Below are positions 17,637 through 25,268 of a stretch of 64,000 nucleotides of DNA, piece by piece; within the stretch, counting starts at the first letter, position 1; each line of letters opens with the position of its first letter. The DNA is taken from contig NZ_CP011028.1 of NCBI RefSeq assembly GCF_002221525.1, positions 1,437,001-1,501,000 of the forward strand, read 5' to 3'. Below the pieces are notes generated by a model. It had not been told where the DNA came from. It was given only the letters and a program-made list of their open reading frames with translations, and ran no database searches. The position numbers were made by a program, and so were the translations under genes. The stretch comes from Pseudoalteromonas espejiana DSM 9414. GTDB lineage: Bacteria > Pseudomonadota > Gammaproteobacteria > Enterobacterales > Alteromonadaceae.

Positions 17637-18962
17637 ATGGCTCAACGGTTCTCTAAAATATTTGCAGTAACAGGCGCAATGTTAACTTGTGTTTCACTTC
17701 CTTCGTATGCATCTTTTGATGGACTTACCGAACAAGACAATTTAAACATTAAGCTTAGGTCTATTTACTTTGACCGAGATTACGACAACGACGCCAGTGA
17801 CGACTCAACCTTTGCACAAGGTATAGAGCTAAATTACCAGTCGGGCTATTTTAATGACTTAATTAGCTTTGGCGTGTCTAACTATACCGTGCTCAATTAC
17901 AACTCAACCGGCAGCGCGCAAAATAATATTTTACCCGCAGGGGATGAAAAAGGCGGTGTAGACGATAGCTTTTCTAAATTTGGCCAATACTTTATCGATT
18001 TTAAATTAGGCGATAAGGGGCATATAAAAGTCGGCGGACAAAAAACCAAAAGCATGCTTTTAAAAAGCTCAGGTAGCCGCGCTATTCCTAATACCTTTAG
18101 AGGTGTATTTGGTGATTACAAATTTGCTAATACCAAAGTATACGGCTTCGCATACGATAAATGGAGCCGACGTCACGATGATAAGTGGGAAGACTTTTCA
18201 ACCGACCAATCAGATAAGGGCGCTATTAGTGTAATTTGGGGTGTAGGTGCAAGTTACAAAAAAGAGGCACTTAAAATTGACGCTGAATATTTAAACTCTC
18301 TCGACTACCTAAGCAAAATGGGCCTCAAAGCCAGTTATGATATTAAACTTGAGCAAAGCAAGTTAACACTTTCAAGCGGCGTGTTTACCTCAAAAGACGA
18401 TGGTGACTTATTTGTAACCGGCGCAGAAGGTGGCGACTTAGATGACGAAGATGCACTCGATGCGATTTCTGGCGTTACTAAAAGCGAAAATGATGGTTTT
18501 GCATATTATTTAGATGCTAATTGGAAAAAAGATATTTGGACACTGGGTGCAGCGTTTACCAAAGTAAACGATGCATGGGTAGAAGATAACTTTAGTGGCG
18601 ATCACGGTACTAACCCATTTCCTACACGCTCATTAATTGGTGCCGATTTAACAAACCAAAACGAAGCTACCTGGCAGGCACGTTTAGGTATTAACTTAAA
18701 AGCGGTAGCACCGGGTTTAACCACAAAGTTTTACTACACAAGCGGTAGTGATGCAGAAAATTCGGCCCTTGGTAAAGCAGGTGGTACAGCCGATGAAAAG
18801 TACTGGGCAATAGATACACGCTATAAAGTAGCCGCAATTAAGGGCTTAAGCCTACGCTGGTTATTTTTAGATTACACCACTGATGAAACCGGAAGCGTTG
18901 ATGGCGCTAAAGGCGATAGAGCCGATCACCGCGTTTATGTAGATTACACCATTAAGTTTTAA
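17637..18962 (+). CDS. OprD-family outer-membrane porin
   Basis: The 441-residue protein is a probable substrate-selective porin. It has a signal peptide ending near residue 25 (LPSYASFDGL), then an OprD-like N-terminus (LNIKLRSIYFDRDYD, FAQGIELNYQSGYF) and alternating beta strands to a C-terminal phenylalanine (VYVDYTIKF). In Pseudomonas aeruginosa, the OprD-family porin OpdH sits beside tctDE and tctCBA and takes up tricarboxylates such as cis-aconitate. The same gene company here suggests the same job. Start ATG follows GCGGAG. It carries its own operator (17534) and its own terminator. Confidence 0.85.
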   Translation: MAQRFSKIFAVTGAMLTCVSLPSYASFDGLTEQDNLNIKLRSIYFDRDYDNDASDDSTFAQGIELNYQSGYFNDLISFGVSNYTVLNYNSTGSAQNNILPAGDEKGGVDDSFSKFGQYFIDFKLGDKGHIKVGGQKTKSMLLKSSGSRAIPNTFRGVFGDYKFANTKVYGFAYDKWSRRHDDKWEDFSTDQSDKGAISVIWGVGASYKKEALKIDAEYLNSLDYLSKMGLKASYDIKLEQSKLTLSSGVFTSKDDGDLFVTGAEGGDLDDEDALDAISGVTKSENDGFAYYLDANWKKDIWTLGAAFTKVNDAWVEDNFSGDHGTNPFPTRSLIGADLTNQNEATWQARLGINLKAVAPGLTTKFYYTSGSDAENSALGKAGGTADEKYWAIDTRYKVAAIKGLSLRWLFLDYTTDETGSVDGAKGDRADHRVYVDYTIKF

Positions 18963-18982
18963 ATAACCCTTCGACAGGTTTT

Positions 18983-19014
18983 AGCGCGCACCATGCAAAT
19001 GGTGCGCGCTTTTT
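18983..19014 (+). terminator. Intrinsic terminator of the porin gene
   Basis: A perfect 12-bp GC-rich stem (AGCGCGCACCAT / ATGGTGCGCGCT) with a GCAA loop, followed by Ts. Confidence 0.92.
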
Positions 19015-19030
19015 AGTTTTTATAATAGTT

Positions 19031-19226
19031 AACCTGAGTTCTGGATAATAAATCTACCTCAAGCAGCTATTTTTAGCGCTAACTGCTTTGAATTTCCTTG
19101 CAATAGACCAGCTATTGACGCGTAAATTCGCCTTGTTTTCACCAAAAATTTCTAGCTAGAGAGAAACAGGCTTAAATACCGTTATTATTTATAGTGTTTT
19201 TAAATCTCTTAACCAGAATTCAGGTT
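19031..19226. mobile_element. Miniature inverted-repeat element with 4-bp target duplication
   Basis: The 196-bp non-coding block begins AACCTGAGTTCTGG and ends CCAGAATTCAGGTT (14-bp inverted ends, one mismatch). It is flanked by the direct repeat AGTT (19027-19030 and 19227-19230). No ORF inside. Its ends differ from those of the IS5-type elements near 1-3 kb, so it belongs to another family. Confidence 0.7.
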
Positions 19227-19255
19227 AGTTACTTTTTTAATCAATTTTTAATTCG

Positions 19256-19288
19256 TGACAGGTTAGTGACAGTTTGGCTCCTTATTCT
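19256..19288 (+). promoter_or_regulatory. Direct-repeat operator and -10 box (site 2)
   Basis: TGACAG at 19256-19261 and 19267-19272 (11-bp period), then 10 bp and TATTCT at 19283-19288. Spacing matches sites 1 and 3 exactly. It would drive the small ORF at 19355 and prpF. Confidence 0.7.
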
Positions 19289-19354
19289 TAAAAAAAGGGC
19301 AACGTTTTTATAACGGCGTTACGTGTTTTTTTATTGCATTGATAGGGCGAAATT

Positions 19355-19537
19355 ATGAATTCATCACTCACTACACCTCAGTTAAAACCGATCCCGAGAG
19401 CGGTTCACTTTCGTGCTAATAGCAATCAAGTGACAGCGGCTACAGGCACTACAAGTAAGACTAATTTTGCCCCTCAATCTTTGCAAAGCAAACAAGAGCA
19501 AGTGCAAGAGTGCGTGGTTATTTTAAGTAATAACTAA
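19355..19537 (+). CDS. Small ORF upstream of the PrpF-type gene
   Basis: A 60-residue ORF lies between a predicted tct operator and prpF, on the same strand, with AGGGCG before its ATG. The product is rich in Gln, Ser, Thr and Asn, has no membrane helix or recognisable domain, and I do not recognise it. Its position 42 bases before prpF would make it the first gene of that transcript. It could be a true small protein, a leader, or chance; coding quality cannot be judged by eye. Confidence 0.4.
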   Translation: MNSSLTTPQLKPIPRAVHFRANSNQVTAATGTTSKTNFAPQSLQSKQEQVQECVVILSNN

Positions 19538-19579
19538 CCCATTTCTGCTCATTTAAATTGATTTAAAAGCTGGATGATT

Positions 19580-20683
19580 ATGACTATTCAAAAAAAAATA
19601 CCTTGTGTCATTATGCGCGGCGGCACGTCTCGCGGGACTTATTTTTTAGCCAACGATTTACCTAGAGAGTGGGAAAAACGCAAAGAAATTTTAACGGCAG
19701 CAATGGGCTCAGGCGATCCGCTGCAAGTAAATGGCGTAGGCGGTGGTAATTCGCTTACCAGTAAGGCGGCTATTATTTCGCGCTCAACCGACCCTGATGC
19801 CGACATTGACTACTTATTTGCGCAGGTTTCAATTGAGCAAAATGAAGTAGATATAACACCTTCGTGCGGTAATATTTTATCCGGTGCTGCGCCTTTAGCT
19901 ATTGAGTACGGTTTAGTAACAGCAAATGATGGCGAAACAAGAGTAAGAGTTAAAAACGTAAATACAAACACGCTTATTGAGGTTGTAGTACAAACGCCTA
20001 ACGGCTTTGTAGAGTACGAAGGCGATGCCACTATTGATGGCGTGCCAGGATCTGGTGCCCCTATTTTACTGAAGTTTTTTGATGTGTGTGGCACCAAAAC
20101 AGGCGAGCTTTTGCCTACTGGCTCTGCCCGAGACACCTTTGATGGTGTTGAAGTAAGTTGTGTTGATGCCGCTATGCCTATGGTATTAATACCGGCGCAA
20201 TCGCTTGGCGTAAAAGGCTCTGAGAGTAAACAAGAGCTTGATGCAAACAGCGAGTTACTACAAAAAATTGAAAGCATTCGTTTGCAGGCTTCATTAAAAA
20301 TGGGCCTAGGGGATGCCACCGGAAAAGTGATTCCAAAAGTCGGTTTACTGTCGGTTCCACAATTTGGCGGTACAATTACCTCGCGCTATTTTGTGCCGCA
20401 AAACTGCCATACCAGCCATTCGGTAACCGGTGCAATTTGTGTGAGTGTAAGCTGCATGTTGCCAGGTAGCGTGGCGTACGATTTGATCACCCCACAAACC
20501 TCAAATCAGCAAAGTATTGTGGTTGAACACCCCAGCGGTAAAATTGATTTACTCCTAGAGGGTAGCTTTGAGAACAATACACTCGATATAAAATCTGCAG
20601 GGTTAATGCGCACTGCCAGAATGTTATTTAAAGGCGAAGTACACATACCTGCAAAAGTATGGGATGAAAGTAAAATTGCTTAA
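19580..20683 (+). CDS. PrpF-family aconitate/methylaconitate isomerase
   Basis: The 367-residue protein belongs to the PrpF (DUF453) family of cofactor-free isomerases with a diaminopimelate-epimerase fold. It begins with the family signature CVIMRGGTSRGTYFL and has the conserved segment DITPSCGNILSGAAP, where the Cys is a likely active-site residue, plus a second conserved region around HTSHSVTGAICVS. Relatives isomerise 2-methylaconitate, trans-aconitate or oxalomesaconate. There are no methylcitrate genes nearby, and the neighbours are tricarboxylate uptake genes, so trans- to cis-aconitate conversion is the best guess. ATG 19580 has GGA seven bases upstream; ATG 19574 is possible. Confidence 0.8.
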   Translation: MTIQKKIPCVIMRGGTSRGTYFLANDLPREWEKRKEILTAAMGSGDPLQVNGVGGGNSLTSKAAIISRSTDPDADIDYLFAQVSIEQNEVDITPSCGNILSGAAPLAIEYGLVTANDGETRVRVKNVNTNTLIEVVVQTPNGFVEYEGDATIDGVPGSGAPILLKFFDVCGTKTGELLPTGSARDTFDGVEVSCVDAAMPMVLIPAQSLGVKGSESKQELDANSELLQKIESIRLQASLKMGLGDATGKVIPKVGLLSVPQFGGTITSRYFVPQNCHTSHSVTGAICVSVSCMLPGSVAYDLITPQTSNQQSIVVEHPSGKIDLLLEGSFENNTLDIKSAGLMRTARMLFKGEVHIPAKVWDESKIA

Positions 20684-20685
20684 CT

Positions 20686-20730
20686 TATACCAACCTCAAA
20701 ATACCTCATTTAATTAAGCTAATTGGTATA
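20686..20730. repeat. Short inverted repeat
   Basis: TATACCAA (20686-20693) and TTGGTATA (20723-20730) form a perfect 8-bp inverted repeat around about 29 bp. It lies between the prpF stop and its terminator. Small palindromes of this sort are common intergenic repeats in Alteromonadales; no function is claimed. Confidence 0.5.
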
Positions 20731-20752
20731 GAGCCTTAGTGAACCAACCTAA

Positions 20753-20787
20753 AATGCGATAACAGATTGTCTGTTATCGCATTTTTT
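20753..20787 (+). terminator. Intrinsic terminator of prpF
   Basis: A perfect 14-bp stem (AATGCGATAACAGA / TCTGTTATCGCATT) with a TTG loop, followed by Ts. Confidence 0.92.
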
Positions 20788-20875
20788 ATACCCTTAATAA
20801 AAATAATTAAATATAAATTAAAATAAAAACAGTAACTTAAAAGTTATTTAAAATTAATTAATAGTTTATTAACGA

Positions 20876-20908
20876 TGACAGGTAGATGACAGTTTCGGCT
20901 ATTAGTCT
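20876..20908 (+). promoter_or_regulatory. Direct-repeat operator and -10 box of tctC (site 3)
   Basis: TGACAG at 20876-20881 and 20887-20892 (11-bp period), then 10 bp and TAGTCT at 20903-20908. It is the third copy of the module at 17534 and 19256. It lies about 105 bp before tctC. Confidence 0.7.
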
Positions 20909-21014
20909 AGCTGCTGTTAACTTCTTTTAACGAAATACTTTCATCTATGTAATAGAGGCAGTGACGTTATCAGGACCTATTTAAATAATTGTAGCGAATA
21001 ACAGAGGTCAAATT

Positions 21015-22127
21015 ATGAAGATTAAATTAAGTACTTTTGCACCTAATCGATTAAAAGCAATGCTTGTTGTTTTAGCAGCAACCAGTGGTATTAGTTCAGC
21101 GTATGCAAATAACAACGAAGAAGTAAGCTTTGCTGACGAACGAGTCGAGTGGGTTGTACCATTTAAAGAAGGTGGCGGCTCTGATACATGGGCGCGCTTT
21201 TTTGGCCCGCGTTTTTCTCAGCACTTAAATGGCAAACCTGTTGTAGTAGTTAAAAACATTCCAGGTGGTGGCTCAACTAAAGGCGCTAACCGGTTTGAGC
21301 GCCGAGGTAAGGCTAATGGTTTAAATGTATTTAGTACTTCAGCGTCTACGCAAATTCCTTACTTACTAGGTGACTCACGCGTTAGATACGACGTAAAGCG
21401 TTGGAATGTCATTATGGCAACGCCAACCGGTGCCGTTGTATATGTACGCCCAGAGCTTGGTATTAAAAACGCATCAGAGCTTGCAAAATTACAAGGTCAA
21501 AAACTTAAATTTGGCAGCCAACGTGCAGCATCAATGGACTTAGTGGGTTTATTGGCCTTCGACATGCTTGATTTAGACATACACGCTATTTTTGGTATGA
21601 AAGGCCGTGGCAGCGCCCGTTTATCGTTTGAACGTGGCGAGGTTGATATCGACTTTCAAACTACCTCTGCATACTTAAAAAAAGTACAACCACTCGTTGA
21701 TGAAGGCAAAGCCGTTCCACTTATGTCGTTTGGTGTACTTAATAAAGAGGGCAAAATTGTTCGCGACCCAACATTTCCTGACTTACCACACGTAGGCGAA
21801 GTATACGAAATGATCCACGGTAAAAAGCCAACGGGCGTGGAATACAACGTATGGAAAACCTTTTTTGTAGCGGGCTTTGCAGCTCAAAAAGGCCTGTTTT
21901 TACCAAAAGGCACACCTGATGACGTTATTGCATCATGGCGCAGTGCAGCTCAACGCGTAATTGATCAAGACAACTTTAAAGAAGAGTCTGAGCTAGTACT
22001 TGGCCAATACCCGCAACTTGTACACGAAGATGCGGTAAACACACTTAATTCAGCACTCACTATTTCTGAAACTGACAAGCAATGGGTAAGAAATTACCTG
22101 ACAGAAAACTACAACGCGCGCTTTTAA
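21015..22127 (+). CDS. tctC: Tripartite tricarboxylate transporter binding protein TctC
   Basis: TctC is the periplasmic receptor of the sodium-coupled tripartite tricarboxylate transporter. The 370-residue precursor has a signal peptide ending near residue 31 (SGISSAYA). The Bug-family fold follows: VEWVVPFKEGGGSDTWARFF binds the ligand carboxylate, then VVVVKNIPGGGSTKGAN and LKFGSQRAASMD. It is somewhat longer than the usual 320-330 residues. The start follows AGAGG. It heads the tctC-tctAB transcript behind operator site 3. A hairpin between it and tctA probably gives the receptor an excess over the permease. Confidence 0.9.
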   Translation: MKIKLSTFAPNRLKAMLVVLAATSGISSAYANNNEEVSFADERVEWVVPFKEGGGSDTWARFFGPRFSQHLNGKPVVVVKNIPGGGSTKGANRFERRGKANGLNVFSTSASTQIPYLLGDSRVRYDVKRWNVIMATPTGAVVYVRPELGIKNASELAKLQGQKLKFGSQRAASMDLVGLLAFDMLDLDIHAIFGMKGRGSARLSFERGEVDIDFQTTSAYLKKVQPLVDEGKAVPLMSFGVLNKEGKIVRDPTFPDLPHVGEVYEMIHGKKPTGVEYNVWKTFFVAGFAAQKGLFLPKGTPDDVIASWRSAAQRVIDQDNFKEESELVLGQYPQLVHEDAVNTLNSALTISETDKQWVRNYLTENYNARF

Positions 22128-22152
22128 TAAGCCTTGTTGATTTGTTGTACAC

Positions 22153-22183
22153 AAAGTGGCTCGCATTAGTGAGCCACTTTTTT
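22153..22183 (+). terminator. Attenuating terminator between tctC and tctA
   Basis: A 10-bp stem (AAAGTGGCTC / GAGCCACTTT) with an 8-base loop is followed by six Ts. It sits in the 73-bp gap between two genes of one transporter, with the ribosome site of the next gene directly behind, so partial read-through is likely. Confidence 0.8.
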
Positions 22184-22200
22184 AACCTAAGGAGAGCAGT

Positions 22201-24189
22201 ATGTTAGATGCATTTTTAATTGCGCTACAAACTATTCTTACCCCAACACACTTAATGTATTTATGCGGCGGCGTTTTTTTAGGCTTGCTGATTGGTATTT
22301 TTCCGGGTTTAGGCGGCATAGCGGGTTTATCGTTATTACTGCCATTTTTATATGGTATGGACCCCATTTCAGCACTTGCCATGCTTATTGGCTTAGTCGC
22401 TGTTATTCCCACCTCTGACACATTCACCTCGGTATTAATGGGCATTCCTGGCTCAAGTGGCTCTCAGGCAACCGTGCTTGATGGCTTTCCTCTTTCTAAA
22501 AAGGGCCAAGCAGCACGCGCGCTTTCAGCGGCGTTTGCCTCATCGTTATTTGGTGGCCTTTTTGGCGCAATTATTTTAACGCTATTTGTACTTATTGCGC
22601 GCCCCGTTATTTTAGCGTTTGGTTCGGCCGAATTATTTATGCTGACTTTACTAGGTTTAAGCATGGTAGGCGTACTTGCTGGTAATAGCTTAGTAAAAGG
22701 CTTAAGCGCCTGTGGTTTAGGGTTATGTTTAGGCTCTCTTGGCGGTGCACCTGCAACAGGTGAATACCGTATGGTATTTGATAACGGTTACTTAATGGAT
22801 GGTATTCCGTTAGTGGTTGTTGGTTTAGGTATTTTTGCATTACCAGAAATTATTGATTTACTGCGTCAAAACCGCTCTATTTCAGAAGCCTCTGAGCTAG
22901 GTAGTGGTTGGTTTGAAGGCGTAAAAGATGTTGTTAAAAATAAATGGTTAGCAACACGTTGTGCTGCCATTGGCTGTGTTGTTGGCGCATTACCGGGCCT
23001 TGGCGGCAGTGTAGTCGATTGGATCTCTTATGGTCATGCAGTCCAAACCTCTAAAGACACCGAAAATTTTGGTAAAGGCGATATTCGCGGTGTTATTGCG
23101 CCTGAGTCCTCTAATAATGCTAAAGAAGGCGGTGGCTTAATTCCGACCTTACTATTTGGTATTCCAGGCTCTGGCAGCATGGCTGTATTTTTAGGTGGCA
23201 TGGTGCTTATTGGCCTAGAGCCTGGCCCTGCGATGATCACAACCGACCTTGATGTTACCTACACAATTGTGTGGTCACTTGCACTAGCTAATGTAATTGG
23301 CGCGGGCGCGTGTTTACTTATCTCTAAATGGGTTGCAAAAGTAACCACTATTCCTTACACGCTAATGGCACCTTTTATGGTTATGGTGATCTTTTTTGCA
23401 GCGTTTCAGGCAACACGCGATTTAGGCGATTTAGTTGCACTTATAGGCATTGGTATTTTAGGCGTATTAATGAAACGTTTTGGCTGGCCTCGCCCTGCAT
23501 TTTTAATTGGTTTTGTACTAGCAAGCGGCATGGAAACTTACCTTTATCAAGCTATTCAGTTTGATGGCATTGAGTTTTTATTAAAACCGGGCGTTATTAT
23601 TATTGGTGCTTTAACAGCGCTTTCTATTTTCTTTGCGGCGCGCCACTCAATCAAGGCAGTTAAAAAAGAAAAAGCCAATAAAAATACGGCTAATGCCGAG
23701 GTAAAACCAACTAACCTAAAACCACAAATTGCGTTTTCTGGCTTTGTTTGTTTGGTGTTTGCATACGGTTTGTATGACTCGTTCCAACGCTCATTTTTGG
23801 GTGGCGTATTCCCCGCAGTGGTGTGCTCGTTCATGTTAATACTCTCAGGCGTTGTGCTTATAAAGCTTTTGCTAAATAAAGTAGATGACGCAGTAAATTA
23901 CGATAACGAAGTATCTGCAGGGTATGTAAACGACTCAAGTGTAACCGGCCTTTGGCATTATGTATTTTGGCTATGTGGTTTGCTCGCAGGGTGTTTTTTA
24001 CTTGGCTATGTGATTTCGATAGCGCTGTTTTTTATTATCTTTTTACTGGTAAAAGCACGTATTTCGATTGTTAGAACATTAACGCTTACCACCTGCGCGT
24101 TAGCATTTTTACTGACCCTATCGCACTTTATGGTTTTAGACTTACCCACGGGCTACTTGCAAGAAGTGGCAAGCTTTACAGCGCTTTAA
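22201..24189 (+). CDS. tctA: Fused TctA-TctB tricarboxylate permease
   Basis: The 662-residue protein joins the two membrane parts of the tripartite tricarboxylate transporter. Residues 1 to about 490 are TctA, with about twelve membrane helices and the paired family signatures LIGIFPGLGGIAGLSLLLP and GALPGLGGSVVDWISYG, plus LFGIPGSGSMAVFLG. After a Lys/Asn/Ala-rich linker (about 475-500), residues 505-662 contain four helices typical of the small subunit TctB (GFVCLVFAYGLYDSF, then LGYVISIALFFIIFLLVKAR). In most systems TctB is a separate gene placed before tctA. ATG follows AAGGAGAG. It works with TctC. Confidence 0.9.
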   Translation: MLDAFLIALQTILTPTHLMYLCGGVFLGLLIGIFPGLGGIAGLSLLLPFLYGMDPISALAMLIGLVAVIPTSDTFTSVLMGIPGSSGSQATVLDGFPLSKKGQAARALSAAFASSLFGGLFGAIILTLFVLIARPVILAFGSAELFMLTLLGLSMVGVLAGNSLVKGLSACGLGLCLGSLGGAPATGEYRMVFDNGYLMDGIPLVVVGLGIFALPEIIDLLRQNRSISEASELGSGWFEGVKDVVKNKWLATRCAAIGCVVGALPGLGGSVVDWISYGHAVQTSKDTENFGKGDIRGVIAPESSNNAKEGGGLIPTLLFGIPGSGSMAVFLGGMVLIGLEPGPAMITTDLDVTYTIVWSLALANVIGAGACLLISKWVAKVTTIPYTLMAPFMVMVIFFAAFQATRDLGDLVALIGIGILGVLMKRFGWPRPAFLIGFVLASGMETYLYQAIQFDGIEFLLKPGVIIIGALTALSIFFAARHSIKAVKKEKANKNTANAEVKPTNLKPQIAFSGFVCLVFAYGLYDSFQRSFLGGVFPAVVCSFMLILSGVVLIKLLLNKVDDAVNYDNEVSAGYVNDSSVTGLWHYVFWLCGLLAGCFLLGYVISIALFFIIFLLVKARISIVRTLTLTTCALAFLLTLSHFMVLDLPTGYLQEVASFTAL

Positions 24190-24195
24190 AGGTTG

Positions 24196-24227
24196 ACGTG
24201 TTGGGATTAATGCTCAACACGTTTTTT
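24196..24227 (+). terminator. Intrinsic terminator of the tct operon
   Basis: An 8-bp stem (ACGTGTTG / CAACACGT) with an 11-base loop, followed by Ts, just after the tctAB stop. Confidence 0.8.
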
Positions 24228-24267
24228 AACTCAGCACCATAAAGGCTCGCTTAAGAAGGATAACGTT

Positions 24268-25131
24268 ATGATTTCACCTAAGCTTATTTTAATGCCGCTT
24301 TCTACTAGTGGGCATGTTACAGAGCGTTTAAAAGGAGGCTTAGCTGTTGCTAAGTACTTTAATGCTCACCTTGATGTTTTTCACACGCATTTAGATCCCA
24401 AGCGCTTTTTACCAACAGGGCAGCTTGGTTTACCCTCTAAATTAGTAAAAGAGTTAGACTCAGTAGCAGGGCGTTTTGCAAGTACAGAGTCGGCTAATTT
24501 AAAAAGTGAATTTATTAACTTATGCGCCGAGCAAAAAGTAATATACACCGACACTAGCACCACGCATTTAACCCACCCAAGTGCTGCGTGGCACATAAAT
24601 TTAGGGCTACGTAGCGAAATAATTGCAGAGCAAGGCAAAGTGGCCGATTTAATTATTATTCCGCAGTCTAAAAGTGGTAAGTCGACTTCTACCTTTGAAG
24701 CCTCGGTTATGCGAAGTGGTAAACCTATATTGCTTGTGCCAAGGCAAATGACTAACTTTGATATAAAAACAGTCGTGATTGGCTGGAACGCCAGTACCGA
24801 AGTATCCCGTGCGCTCACTTACAGTTTACCGCTTTTAAAACAGGCTACAAAGGTCGTTATTTGCACCAGCGCGAGCAGTGCCGATAAAATGCCAAACGGC
24901 CATGAGGTGGTTAAATATTTAGCCCAGCATGATATTAAAAGTGAGTTTGTCACTTTTAATAATGGCAGGCAATCAACCGCTAAAGCGTTTATGTCGGTAG
25001 CGCAAATGCATAATGCCGATTTAGTCGTTATGGGGGCGTTTACACATAGGCGTATTCACGAACAAATTTTTGGAGGTATGACTAACTACATGCTTGCAAA
25101 CACCACACTACCGATATTTATGGCGCGTTAG
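24268..25131 (+). CDS. Tandem universal stress protein
   Basis: The 287-residue cytoplasmic protein contains two UspA-type domains. The first (about 1-150) is diverged; the second (about 155-287) begins TVVIGWNAS and ends with the nucleotide-binding segment VVMGAFTHRRIHEQIFGGMTNYML, which fits the G-2x-G-9x-G-(S/T) pattern of ATP-binding Usp proteins. Start follows AAGGAT. It has its own terminator and lies after the tct operon's terminator, so it is probably an independent unit. The exact stress role is unknown. Confidence 0.85.
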   Translation: MISPKLILMPLSTSGHVTERLKGGLAVAKYFNAHLDVFHTHLDPKRFLPTGQLGLPSKLVKELDSVAGRFASTESANLKSEFINLCAEQKVIYTDTSTTHLTHPSAAWHINLGLRSEIIAEQGKVADLIIIPQSKSGKSTSTFEASVMRSGKPILLVPRQMTNFDIKTVVIGWNASTEVSRALTYSLPLLKQATKVVICTSASSADKMPNGHEVVKYLAQHDIKSEFVTFNNGRQSTAKAFMSVAQMHNADLVVMGAFTHRRIHEQIFGGMTNYMLANTTLPIFMAR

Positions 25132-25164
25132 TGCTTTAAATTAATTAACTACATTTTACCCAAA

Positions 25165-25199
25165 AGCCGATATTTACGTTCAATATCGGCTTTTTATTT
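25165..25199 (+). terminator. Intrinsic terminator of the universal stress gene
   Basis: A 10-bp stem (AGCCGATATT / AATATCGGCT) with a 7-base loop, followed by a T-rich tail. Confidence 0.88.
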
Positions 25200-25268
25200 T
25201 TAGTGACTCTAAAGCTCACTGTGATAAAACTAACCATTATAATAATAAAAATTAATGGGTAGCGGCCT

